Source of the DNA: Enoplolaimus lenunculus
Taxonomy: Eukaryota; Nematoda; Enoplea; Enoplida; Thoracostomopsidae
Direction of reading: 5' to 3'
DNA: 64,000 nucleotides
Assembly (NCBI GenBank): GCA_030248215.1
Contig: JASANG010003076.1
Span: forward strand, 36,488-100,487
This document shows, in pieces, positions 53,844 through 62,484 of this stretch (its first letter is position 1; every line of letters begins with the position of its first letter). Under the pieces are notes generated by a model. The model was given only the letters and a program-made list of their open reading frames with translations. It ran no database searches and was not told where the DNA came from. A program made the translations under genes and the position numbers.

Positions 53844-56452
53844 GTAAGTTACGCCCGAATCAAAATGTATTTTAGTGCACTTATACATGTTTTTAAAAAC
53901 TGATCACACTTTCAGCTCAGTGAATGAGTATACAGTGACTGTGAAAGTTATATAAAACGAGATTGAATAATGTGCATAAGTTTGAGATACGTTTCAATTA
54001 TACAAAAATGGATAGAATCAAAAAACCAAAAATTCTTTTAGTTGCCCAAATTTATTAATCCGTTTTGTTTAATCGCGTTTGCTATGGATTTAGGACAAAA
54101 TTCAAAAAGAAAATACCTTAAGTTACATCAATACCAAACAAACCATTGAGTCAATTAGCGAAAAACCAACTGAAACCGGCACTCCTGAATACAGTCCTTT
54201 GATTGAACGACAAAATGCTGCATACGAGAACGATGACATTGTAAGAAATGCATGTTTAATGTGTTAATTTTTTCTTCACTGCATATATTTCGCTGCAAAC
54301 CAATTTTGATTTTGGTAACGTAGTGTCACAGTATTTTTTCTACAGAAACTTATTTTTATGAAAGGGTTAAAATTAATACAGTAGTAGTTTAATAATGATC
54401 TGTAGTAGCAAGTAATATCATAACCGCACTTTAGTAATATGACAATTTTCCAGTACTAATTTATTTGCTTTCTCGTCGTTATTCAAGCCATGCTAACAAA
54501 GAAAAATAAGCTGTTTTGCGCAATCACACGCGATAAAATTTGCATTGATATATTATAAAACTCAATAGTAAAATCAACTTCATTTACATGTGTTATGGGT
54601 ACACGTTAATTATAGAATTCCGGAGTTATTTTAGGAGATCTATGAAACTGCTGAAATACGATATTTAAATTCGGGCAGCGAAGATTCTGCATTTACCTCC
54701 GTTAAATACGACCATATTAGTGAGAAGCAAATTCGGACAAACCAAGAGCGTAATGTAAGTAATACAACTTAGTTCGCATTTATTTGTGTTTCAAAAATTA
54801 AGTAACCTTATATATTTCTGCATAATCTCATAAGGCAAAAGGAACTTGCATTTAACAGATGCTCCTAACTTTGTATCATTATTCGCAATTACCGTAAAAT
54901 AATAAATTAGAACAGCTAGGACTTGGTAGGTTTTAAAACATGATTATCCTCTATAATTTCTATCATTTTTACACCAAATTTAGATTGACGAACGAAATGA
55001 AAATGAATGCTTCGAAAAAAATTCTGTTGAGATTATCGCGGAGTTCGGGCCATGTGTGCAGGTTAGTAAACAATTATAATATGTAACAGATTTTTCTTTA
55101 TTATACCTTTAGTTATTCTCTCCAACGTCTGGACAAATAAAAGCAGCATTAACAGAGATACCACCTACGCGGAATGCACTACCTCTAACTAATCTAAAAG
55201 AAGTTAAGCTAGATATATTGGCCTTATGTTTGCCATAAACAAATGACACAAATGCATACAAAAATACTGCCACATATATTAAAATGCAAAGCGGCTGAAT
55301 CGATAGTAGCAATTAAAAGCATTTTTAAACTTCAGCAAACAACTCAAAAACGACATCACTCAAACAGTGAAGAGTGGCTTTCAAAGCAATCTGATGAAAA
55401 ACGAATTCGCACAGCAACTGGTGCCACCGTAAGTAGTGCGCAGACTGTAACTATAGCAGTGTTGACATATTCATTAACTTCGTTCAAAATGTCTATCTAC
55501 GCTGAATAGGGTGGAAGATAGCCAAATCCAAACATGTTCGTTATTATGTTAGATATCGAAAACAGAAATTTATCATGAAATGAAACATTTTAGTACTTCT
55601 AGGAAAAGAAAATGATCGTGCTTTACCATTTCATGAGGCCTTCTTTGTTTAGAGCTTTAGTCTTCAACGACCTAAGAATAGCGTGCGCAACCACACATTG
55701 TCATCTCCACACAACAATGCTTTACATGACCTTAACTTATGCATGCAACAACGTCGGTGGCGTGCGGAACAGCCTAATATATTTCGGTTTGACAGCGCGT
55801 CGGTCTTTGACGTATGGGCAGAGGTCAGTTATTTCAAATTTTAAACTATACCATAAGGCTATCAGATTTGTATGAGCACGGGCACAGTTGAATCCAACTT
55901 TACTAGCTGCCCTCGATTATAAAAATACTATCTAACGTTTCTATAGCATAAAAAATTCATTTAAGATGCTTTAATTTTCAGTTTCCACGTCTAATGTTAT
56001 AATTTAAGCTTATTTTACGTACTATTTTAACTTAAATGTGTTTTTCAAAAGAACGATTTTGATTTGATAATCATTGATACAGGCACGGTTTATTCTATAT
56101 ATTTTAGCAAAGACCAACAACGCCTGCATACGAAGAATCACAACCAATACATTTACCACCTAAGTGTGGTGTTTCATACTGGTCAGGGCAGACACCTGCC
56201 GAACCGATACCACTGGATCCGCGGCACGGAGCTCCAGATGGTGGGCATGTCTCATATCATGAAGAGCAGGATGGAAATTTGATAGAAAAACTAAATGCTG
56301 GTTCCTATGTTAATCCTCTGCGGTACGATTTGCCTGACGGGGGACATATTATTATAAACTCTATGTTCGTGCACGAAGCTAACTTTAAAGCTTCCACTAG
56401 TTTTGATGGGAAACGCATACTATTGAGTTTTTCAAGCAGCAACCCACAATAA
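53841..56452 (+). CDS. Unrecognised tyrosine-motif-rich protein, phase-0 exon chain
   Basis: Exons 54094-54240, 54635-54754, 54984-55061, 55113-55202, 55336-55428 and 56108-56452 all begin and end in phase 0 with good GT/AG signals. They join to about 290 residues ending in TAA. The product is acidic and Ser/Thr/Glu-rich. It is dotted with Tyr motifs of the kind read by SH2 or clathrin adaptor proteins: PEYSPLI, AAYENDDI, EIYETAEI, VKYDHI, PAYEES, SYVNPL. No membrane span or enzyme domain is visible, so it is either a cytosolic scaffold or the tail of a receptor whose outer exons I missed. Family not recognised; the exon structure is well supported. Confidence 0.7.
54094..54240 (+). CDS. Exon of Tyr-motif gene
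   Basis: 147 nt, acceptor 'atggatttag', donor ATT|gtaaga, phase 0 to 0, 49 residues with PEYSPLIERQ and AAYENDDI near its end. Confidence 0.7.
54635..54754 (+). CDS. Exon of Tyr-motif gene
   Basis: 120 nt, acceptor 'gttattttag', donor AAT|gtaagt, phase 0 to 0, 40 residues beginning EIYETAEIRYLNSG and containing SVKYDHI. These are ITIM/YxxI-like patterns. Confidence 0.75.
54984..55061 (+). CDS. Exon of Tyr-motif gene
   Basis: 78 nt, acceptor 'caaatttag', donor CAG|gttagt, phase 0 to 0, 26 acidic residues (IDERNENECFEKNS, then EFGPCVQ). Confidence 0.65.
55113..55202 (+). CDS. Exon of Tyr-motif gene
   Basis: 90 nt, acceptor 'tataccttttag'-type, donor GAA|gttaag, phase 0 to 0, 30 residues (LFSPTSGQIKAALTEIPP and on). 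If the donor is not used the frame runs to a TAA at 55235. Confidence 0.55.
55336..55428 (+). CDS. Exon of Tyr-motif gene
   Basis: 93 nt, acceptor 'aaacttcag', donor ACC|gtaagt, phase 0 to 0, 31 residues (QKRHHSNSEEWLSKQSDEKR). Confidence 0.65.
55430..56105. other. Intron with an unsupported 87-residue frame
   Basis: A plus frame at 55612-55875 follows a plausible acceptor (tacttctag at 55602), but its only donor gives a phase that clashes with the last exon. I leave it out of the gene. Confidence 0.4.
56108..56452 (+). CDS. Last exon of Tyr-motif gene
   Basis: 345 nt from acceptor 'tatatattttag' in phase 0 to TAA, 114 residues. It opens QRPTTPAYEESQPIHLPP and has a Pro/Gly-rich middle (DPRHGAPDGGHVSY) and GSYVNPLRYDLPDGGHII later. 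HGAPDGGH and DLPDGGH are a repeated phrase. It is a long open stretch in a frame distinct from the longer open reading frame that starts at 56064. Confidence 0.75.
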   Translation, partial: QRPTTPAYEESQPIHLPPKCGVSYWSGQTPAEPIPLDPRHGAPDGGHVSYHEEQDGNLIEKLNAGSYVNPLRYDLPDGGHIIINSMFVHEANFKASTSFDGKRILLSFSSSNPQ

Positions 56453-56454
56453 AC

Positions 56455-57265
56455 GTATCGGTCTGGTAAGGTAGTTGGTATTATTTTCAATCACACTAGA
56501 CAGTTAAAAATATTTATATCGAAAATTCCTAATGCAACAACGTCTTTAAATTAGACTAAAACACTGCAATGTTAACGTAAATTCAAATTTTGTAAAACCT
56601 GTATCAAATAAAGAGTAAGATAAATATCCTTATAGGTGCAGTGGAAGTGTATTCATAAGAGCAGTTGCATATTTAGACACACGAAATATTAGACTTAATA
56701 ACATTTCAGTCTACATATGGAAAAGAATCACGTACGCCGAAGTGTATAAACGATAAAAAGAGTAAATATAATAATTCAAATTTTATAATTTCACCGAACG
56801 CGAACTACTATTATTTTTTATGCTTCTGGTATCTATGCAGATATTTTGTTCTGTATTCGTATCAATTTCTGGTCAGCATTTAAACCATCGATTAACTTAT
56901 CTGTGCAACCTGTTACAAATCTGAGGTAATAAACACCTGCCACTCTTTAAGGCGCGCAACTGACTATTGGTCCCAGGGACGTAGTTAAAAGAACAGCGAT
57001 GAAGTTTCATTACAATTTTGATAGACACTAAAAAATGTTGGCACCAATGTATCGCTTGGGGTTTGTAAGTTAAGCATTCCTATATTTTATGAAATTTGTA
57101 TCAAATATAATATCGATGGCCTATCTGAGTGTATGCTGAATTTATTCGTTTGCATTCCTTATAATAAACTGGTGGTGGTATGGCCACGGAAAATGCACGA
57201 AGGAAATTCTTAGGGGCATAACATAATTTGTTTGCGGTCGTCAGTTAAAATTTTGTATATCATCT
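56455..57265. other. No gene seen
   Basis: AT-rich downstream sequence with aataaa-like words (56607) that could serve polyadenylation of the gene ending at 56452. The left end of the Polinton may lie between here and 58.3 kb, but I see no terminal repeat. Confidence 0.4.
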
Positions 57266-57269
57266 TAGA

Positions 57270-58195
57270 AAATTGTGCGGCGGATGGGAACTGTAGTAAT
57301 CAACTTTCCTTTAATTGTTAATAACTTTTTACTGAATAGAGATATCGGGATGGGGTCTTTTGCAATGTGGTGGGGTGTTACAACTCTTGAAATTATATAT
57401 TTTATTCTTTGGCTATGGGGCCTAGGGGGTGAGATATGGAGGGTTGAAAAATCGGGAAAATTGAAAATTTTGAGGTTTTCGGACCATAACTCGAGAACTA
57501 GTGGGAATTTTCAAAAACGGTAAAAGACGTATATCTTAGAATTTTTCCTCTATCAAATAAGCTAGTAAAATTTTTTCGATATTAGCTATGTAACCGATAA
57601 TTTTTAGGGGGCAAAATTGCGAAAAATCAACTTTCTTCAATTGTTAATAACTTTTTACTGAATAGAAATATCGGGATGGGTCCTTTGCAATGTGGTGGGG
57701 TGTTACAACTCTTGAAATTATATATTTTATTCTTTGGCTATGGGGTCTAGGGGGTGAGATATGGAGGGTTGAAAAATCGGGAAAATTGAAAATTTTGAGG
57801 TTTTCGGGCCATAACTCGAGAACTAGTGGGAATTTTCAAAAACGGTAAAAGACGTATACCTTAGAATTTTTGCTCTATCAAATAAGCTAGTAAAGTTTTT
57901 CGATATTAGCTATGTAACCGATAATTTTTAGGGGGCAAAATTGCGAAAAATCAACTTTCTTCAATTGTTAATAACTTTTTACTGAATAGAAATATCGGGA
58001 TGGGTCTTTTGCAATGTGGTGGGGTGTTACAACTCTTGAAATTATATATTTTATTCTTTGGCTATGGGGTCTAGGGGGTGAGATATGGAGGGTTGAAAAA
58101 ATATCGGGGAAATTGAGAATTTTGAGGTTTTTGGGTCATAACTCGGAAAGTAGTGGGAATTTTCAAAAACGGTAAAAGACGTATACCTTTGACTA
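57270..58195. repeat. ~325-bp tandem repeat, three copies
   Basis: Copies begin at about 57298, 57628 and 57953 (aactttcctttaattgttaa). They share gcaatgtggtggggtgttac and gcataactcgagaactagtg phrases with a few per cent difference. The third copy decays at its end. It abuts the Polinton gene block and could be its terminal or subterminal repeat. Confidence 0.93.
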
Positions 58196-58326
58196 TATTG
58201 AACTGAGAAAATCATAGACAACAATAAATAGGCATTGAATTTATTTTTTCTTTATATTACAAGGCATAAAATAGATCAATCTAAACAACAAAATAGTCCT
58301 GTATTTCTAGTGCGATATCAATAGCT

Positions 58327-58833
58327 TCATAATCTTTCCATCACTTTAAAACGCTTAGACAGAGACCCTGGCATGCAAAGAAATCGTTGTGTTTTGTCTT
58401 TTTTCTTCAATAATTCCTTGATAAAAAACTGTGCGCCCAATCCACACAAATCACTCTCATTCTGCTCACGTTCAAATTCTTTACTCCAAAATAAATATTG
58501 TCCGTTAAATAAGTAGTTCTGAATATAATCAGCTCGAGATATAGCTTTGGGTTCTTCAATGTTATAATCAAATTGCTTACACGCTGCCACGAACACTCGG
58601 TACAACGTTAGCTGGCCTTCAGTGTAAAGTGCTATTACGAAATCTTGAAATACATCACCGGACTGCTGTAGAGGCCAACTGTAAAATCTGTTTTGCATGT
58701 CACCAAACACTGGACACCACAAATCTTGCGCCGTATCTAAGGACATGCGTTGGTGTAGGGCATAAACTATGGACTGTACGTTGAGCTGGTGATTAGATTG
58801 GAGAAGTTGAATTATTTGGATATGTTTCGCCAT
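58327..58833 (-). CDS. Polinton ORF, function unknown
   Basis: 168 residues, no family recognised. The middle is aromatic and hydrophobic (FYSWPLQQSGDVFQDFVIAL) and the C-terminus basic (KRFKVMERL). It is the last gene of the block, separated by about 200 AT-rich bases from the NADAR gene. It is probably an accessory gene of the element. Confidence 0.6.
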   Translation of the reverse strand: MAKHIQIIQLLQSNHQLNVQSIVYALHQRMSLDTAQDLWCPVFGDMQNRFYSWPLQQSGDVFQDFVIALYTEGQLTLYRVFVAACKQFDYNIEEPKAISRADYIQNYLFNGQYLFWSKEFEREQNESDLCGLGAQFFIKELLKKKDKTQRFLCMPGSLSKRFKVMERL

Positions 58834-59035
58834 CGTATATATTGCTTTAGACGTAAATTATAAGTATATTAAGTTTAAAGTATAAATATATAGCTGAAAT
58901 ATAATATAAAGAATTCATTGTTTTTAGGTGTAGCGTTAAACGGGGTTGCTTCACGCAGAAGCGCAGATAATTTTTTTCGTTTATTTTAAAACAAACAAAA
59001 CCATATAACACAACGCATAAAAGATATTAAAATAA

Positions 59036-59650
59036 TTATTTTAGTTCGCTTCTAACAATCATAAGCAACTTTCCAAGTATGTTTTTTCCGGGGAATTCTT
59101 CTTTTGTTTCATAGCTTGGATCATATGGCGGTAGACCTGTGCCAAGATATAGGTCGTGTTGTGTGGCGAATAGCAATTCCATGTCACCCGTGTCAGTGAG
59201 TTGTCGTTTGAGCAACGCGTTTCCGTTAAATTTTCCGCGTAAAGTTTCTAGCATCACATTGTCCTGATGTTTCTCCCATTCTACTGGATCGTAGCCGTCA
59301 ATTGTTTGAGAGAGTTCTTTTGCTCGAGATGGAGACCAACTCTGTAGAATGCGATAGTATAATTTGTGGTCACCGAAATGATATGCCTTCTTTGCTTGAT
59401 AGTACTGTTCAGCGCTGTGATAGCCAATGCCTTTAACTGTGAATTTAGCAACGTGAAAGTTTGATAGTGGAGACCATCCTGTAAAAAACAACATACGTTT
59501 CTTGTCACCGTGTCCAGTAATGATTCGTTTATGTTCTAGGGGATTAAAATTCCCAGCGTTGCTTTCGACCGTGTTGTTTTGATCCATTTCTCGTGATTGC
59601 ACTTGCTGGTACGCCTGCTTGTTTAATGACTTCAGCGAATCGTGTTGCAT
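59036..59650 (-). CDS. NADAR-domain protein (YbiA-like N-glycosidase fold) in Polinton
   Basis: 204 residues. From about residue 50 the sequence follows the NADAR/YbiA pattern: FFTGWSPLSNFHVAKFTV, YHSAEQYYQAKKAYHFGD, ILQSWSPSRAKELSQ, WEKHQDNVMLETLRGKF, and NILGKLLMIVRSELK at the end. In the family the SNF and EQYYQ segments line the active site. Known NADAR proteins act on ADP-ribose or ribityl-type N-glycosidic bonds, and some remove ADP-ribose from DNA guanine. The first 50 residues are Gln/Asn-rich and unassigned. The role in the element is inference: possibly reversal of a host ADP-ribosylation defence. Confidence 0.85.
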   Translation of the reverse strand: MQHDSLKSLNKQAYQQVQSREMDQNNTVESNAGNFNPLEHKRIITGHGDKKRMLFFTGWSPLSNFHVAKFTVKGIGYHSAEQYYQAKKAYHFGDHKLYYRILQSWSPSRAKELSQTIDGYDPVEWEKHQDNVMLETLRGKFNGNALLKRQLTDTGDMELLFATQHDLYLGTGLPPYDPSYETKEEFPGKNILGKLLMIVRSELK

Positions 59651-59762
59651 CCGGTGGACGAGGAATTCTGAGAATCGGTGAAGATGTAAAATATCGTGCT
59701 AAATCAATAAAGTGTGATCCTACTGTGCCGTCTGGGTAGATAATGCGCTCCTTATTGTTCAC
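59544..59762 (-). CDS. Small Polinton ORF (NGxxxxGSxxxDL family-like)
   Basis: 72 residues: IIYPDGTVGSHFIDLARYF, later RFAEVIKQAGVPAS. This resembles the end of a small conserved protein of Polintons with the phrase G.xIPGSNIVDL. It overlaps the NADAR frame at its end. Assigned by resemblance only. Confidence 0.5.
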   Translation of the reverse strand: MNNKERIIYPDGTVGSHFIDLARYFTSSPILRIPRPPDATRFAEVIKQAGVPASAITRNGSKQHGRKQRWEF

Positions 59763-59801
59763 GGTAACGTAGTTTTCAAGATAATGTGCAAGAATTTTTG
59801 C

Positions 59802-60014
59802 TTAATTCCGAAGTTGGCGAGGTAAGACTTCTACTATATCTTGTAACGTTGTTGTTGTAGCGCCGTTTACTATCTGGAACAAGTTATTCCTTGGTGATGG
59901 TTGTTGTTGTTGCGAAGGTTGTTGTGCGCGCGATGCTTTTAACTTTTCAAATAACGATTCTTCAACTAATGCGTATTTTTTAGGATAACTAGACATGTTA
60001 TATACAGCATTCAT
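59802..60014 (-). CDS. Small Gln-rich Polinton ORF
   Basis: 70 residues, start MNAVYNMSSYPKKYALVEES, with a Gln/Pro-rich middle and DIVEVLPRQLRN at the end. It overlaps the preceding gene by four bases (60011-60014), as expected in a compact viral-type block. Confidence 0.5.
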   Translation of the reverse strand: MNAVYNMSSYPKKYALVEESLFEKLKASRAQQPSQQQQPSPRNNLFQIVNGATTTTLQDIVEVLPRQLRN

Positions 60015-60364
60015 AAAATATTTCCTTCACCATGTTTATAATCAAACATAGATTTTAATGTATTCTTAGCTAAGGTTAAAAGTTTAGGAACTATATCGTG
60101 ATTTACTCTTTTTAATATTAATTTTTTACGAGCTAGTGATGTTCGTTTAGACCCTAATGCTGAAATTTTTCGAATTTGCTTTTTAACCCACAATTTTTGT
60201 TCTGGTCTAAGTTTTATATTTCCTACTTCGAGGTTTCTACAAATTTCTGATAATGCTTGTACCAAACTATTTGTAGGTTTTGAGAGAATTTGTTTTACAT
60301 ACGCTTTTGGTGCTGTTTCTAAGTACCGAAGAGTTGATAAATTTTCTTTTAACGCACTACTCAT
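60011..60364 (-). CDS. Small basic Polinton protein (LRPEQKLWVKKQ family)
   Basis: 117 residues. QALSEICRNLEVGNIKLRPE followed by QKLWVKKQIRKISALGSKR matches a small basic protein found in many Polintons and adintoviruses (pattern L...C.N.L.GNV.L...QK...R+HK..LR.LA.KK.SLK.KR). It is likely a virion core or membrane-active protein; function not established. Confidence 0.65.
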   Translation of the reverse strand: MSSALKENLSTLRYLETAPKAYVKQILSKPTNSLVQALSEICRNLEVGNIKLRPEQKLWVKKQIRKISALGSKRTSLARKKLILKRVNHDIVPKLLTLAKNTLKSMFDYKHGEGNIL

Positions 60365-60511
60365 GTTAAATTATAAAAAATACATAATTCATTAACGAAA
60401 AACAATCAAAGATAAACATAATATTGTTCATACGGTAATACCCTTCTGAAGGAACAAACTCCGGGGGAATATTAGGTTTGAGATTAACCATTAGGTAACC
60501 GTATTGCCTTT

Positions 60512-60943
60512 TTATGATTTTTTATGTGCTCCAAGTAAATAATTCTTTTTGCCTGGAAACATTCTGCTGTTTAGGTTAGATATCATTGCCTGGTCTCCCC
60601 TATTTTCGAAAAGAAAGTAATAATCAGTGTTTCTGCGGATACATGGACCAACTTTTGGGCAAAAATATAAATTCTGAACAATAAAAATTACTGATACTAA
60701 CCGATGCCTCATTTTGGTGAATAGGGTGATTAACCTTTTGTCTCCTATTACTTTATCCATAAAATCGTCTAGGATTATGAGTGTGTGAACTGGAATATCT
60801 GCTTCTTCAAAAATAAAATCGGGAAAGTTTGGTATGATTTGAAGAGTGGGAGCGCTTATGCTTAATAACTCTTCCTCGGGCATGCCATAGCAATAATATA
60901 TGCGTTTAAATGGTGTTGTATGAACTGAAACACAATGTTCCAA
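60512..60943 (-). CDS. Polinton genome-packaging ATPase region (FtsK/HerA type)
   Basis: 143 residues with a Walker B-type strand TLIILDDFMDKV, then the conserved FTKMRHRLVSVIFIVQNLYF (sensor Q/N after a hydrophobic strand) and CIRRNTDYYFLFENRGDQAM, all typical of poxvirus A32-like packaging ATPases. It lies directly after the capsid gene, the usual Polinton neighbour. Confidence 0.8.
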   Translation of the reverse strand: MEHCVSVHTTPFKRIYYCYGMPEEELLSISAPTLQIIPNFPDFIFEEADIPVHTLIILDDFMDKVIGDKRLITLFTKMRHRLVSVIFIVQNLYFCPKVGPCIRRNTDYYFLFENRGDQAMISNLNSRMFPGKKNYLLGAHKKS

Positions 60944-61905
60944 TAGTTTACGTACAAAATACGATTTACTAGACTGAGTAGAGCCGGTAACAATCTTGGT
61001 ATCTTCCCATTACTAATAAACGACCATGAAACATTCATATCTCCCACTCCCTGCGCTTTGGTGCTAATGTTGTGGCGTACTACCGGATATTTAAAACCCG
61101 ACGTGGCCAAAATTTTGTGATAGTTTGTTAAGCTTGCGGTAGTTAAGGTTACATATGGTGTATAAAGCTTTGCCGTTTTAATCTTAACGTTATAAGTTTT
61201 CTTTGAATTTCCCATAATGCAAAAGTTGGGTTTAGCTCGATGAAAAATTAAACTTAACGGTACATTACCCGGTAAAAATCTCCCCGTGTTAAGAAAATCT
61301 GTGAAAACTCTGCCATATATTTCGCCTTTATTTGTATCTAGCATTGAAGTTCTTTGAGCAACTGCGTCTGGTTCACTGTCAAAACTATACGGTTGATCGG
61401 GTTCATAAATTGCTGGTTGAAGAAGAGTTTTTCGTACGGTTGCGGGAAAGTATAAGTGAAAAAGGGTATACATTATGTATTGGTAATTAGACTGCTCAAG
61501 GGATACTGTTTTGCCTGCAATTTTAAGTTCAACTCTATCAAACAAAGAATATAGGAAAAGATTTACTGGACCGTCCACGTTTCCTAATCCTGCTTGCCTT
61601 TTAGGCCTCTTTTTAGCTGATTTGCTTGGTGCTGGTGCTGGTTGAGAATCTCGTTTTTCTTGGGAAGAACTGTTGTCTTTCTTTATTATTTCTACTTGTA
61701 AATATAACATAATTGAGTCAACATCGATATAATCCGAAGAGCCGCCAAATCTAAATTCTAAGGGTGTTAGGTAATCATCTGATGGTAAACCCGTAAAACA
61801 AGCACTTTCAACAACTTGAACGCTGTTAATTTCATCTTGTATTGGTGGTAAGCTAGTAAAATCTAACCCGGAAACACTGCATTTTGGTTGAGGATGAAGA
61901 GACAT
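60862..61905 (-). CDS. Polinton jelly-roll capsid protein
   Basis: The N-terminal ~290 residues resemble the widely annotated 'F54H12.2-like' Polinton capsid protein: PLEFRFGGSSDYIDVDSIML, then LFDRVELKIAGKTVSLEQSN, YPFDSEPD-like YSFDSEPDAVAQR, and RPKRQ basic linker. It is in the expected place upstream of the ATPase, two bases after the preceding basic gene. The whole block is treated as fossil. Confidence 0.75.
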   Translation of the reverse strand: MSLHPQPKCSVSGLDFTSLPPIQDEINSVQVVESACFTGLPSDDYLTPLEFRFGGSSDYIDVDSIMLYLQVEIIKKDNSSSQEKRDSQPAPAPSKSAKKRPKRQAGLGNVDGPVNLFLYSLFDRVELKIAGKTVSLEQSNYQYIMYTLFHLYFPATVRKTLLQPAIYEPDQPYSFDSEPDAVAQRTSMLDTNKGEIYGRVFTDFLNTGRFLPGNVPLSLIFHRAKPNFCIMGNSKKTYNVKIKTAKLYTPYVTLTTASLTNYHKILATSGFKYPVVRHNISTKAQGVGDMNVSWSFISNGKIPRLLPALLSLVNRILYVNYWNIVFQFIQHHLNAYIIAMACPRKSY

Positions 61906-61907
61906 GA

Positions 61908-62081
61908 TTAATATAATTTCTTGACCCTTCTTTTCTTTGTCTTGCTGCTAGTTTTTTGCCTGTTCTTGTTAGTTTTACGTGCCTTTTTAATAGTTTTACG
62001 ACGCCCCTTTACCTTACTTAACTTTAGGGGAACTGAACGCCTAGAGCTGCCTGCTAGTAGCCGGATAAGAGCTTGATCCAT
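61908..62081 (-). CDS. 57-residue very basic core-type protein (protamine-like)
   Basis: ATG at 62081, TAA at 61910-61908. It begins MDQALIRLLAGSSRRSVPLK, then about half of the remaining residues are Lys or Arg (KKARKTNKNRQKTSSKTKKR). It ends two bases before the capsid ATG. Small basic proteins next to capsid genes are DNA-condensing core proteins in adenovirus-like virions; that role is inferred here. Confidence 0.7.
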   Translation of the reverse strand: MDQALIRLLAGSSRRSVPLKLSKVKGRRKTIKKARKTNKNRQKTSSKTKKRRVKKLY

Positions 62082-62115
62082 TTCGAATATACTACACTAT
62101 AGTTATTTAGTCTTT

Positions 62116-62484
62116 TTAATAATTTATATGAAGAACAACTAAGATTTTATCTGTTTCTGACAATGTTACTCCTGTATCTATAAGTATAGTGTCGAGCTTA
62201 CTGTATCTTAGCTTATGATAAAGCGGAATAGGACTAAATTTTGTATTTGAGTGTAAAAAACGCATGCTTCCGTCGTTGTAGATACTAGGTTCAATGCAAT
62301 CTGTTTGTAAAAACCGCACTTTTTGGGGTAAACTACACTGAACTACTGCTATTTCTGCTTTTGACGAATCTAGAGGTTGTGGTAGATGTGCAACTATATA
62401 CGAAAATCCTGGATTAACTCTATCGATTACTACATACATGGTGTGGTACAATAATGGTATTGATACGGTGTATAAGCGGTTCAA
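62116..62484 (-). CDS. Small Polinton ORF, penton-like N-terminus
   Basis: 122 residues. AHLPQPLDSSKAEIAVVQCS resembles the start of Polinton minor capsid (penton) proteins, which read F...LP.P..L.G.WEVAL.E..YP. It is much shorter than a whole penton protein (around 300 residues or more), so it may be a remnant or a different small protein. The start is uncertain: ATG at 62484 overlaps the TBP-like gene, ATG at 62439 avoids most of that. Confidence 0.4.
   Translation of the reverse strand: MNRLYTVSIPLLYHTMYVVIDRVNPGFSYIVAHLPQPLDSSKAEIAVVQCSLPQKVRFLQTDCIEPSIYNDGSMRFLHSNTKFSPIPLYHKLRYSKLDTILIDTGVTLSETDKILVVLHINY

Noticed and set aside
56064-56282. 72-residue plus-strand frame over the last exon of the Tyr-motif gene
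   Set aside because: The other frame from acceptor 56107 is open for 114 codons to a stop, agrees in phase with all upstream exons and looks far more protein-like.
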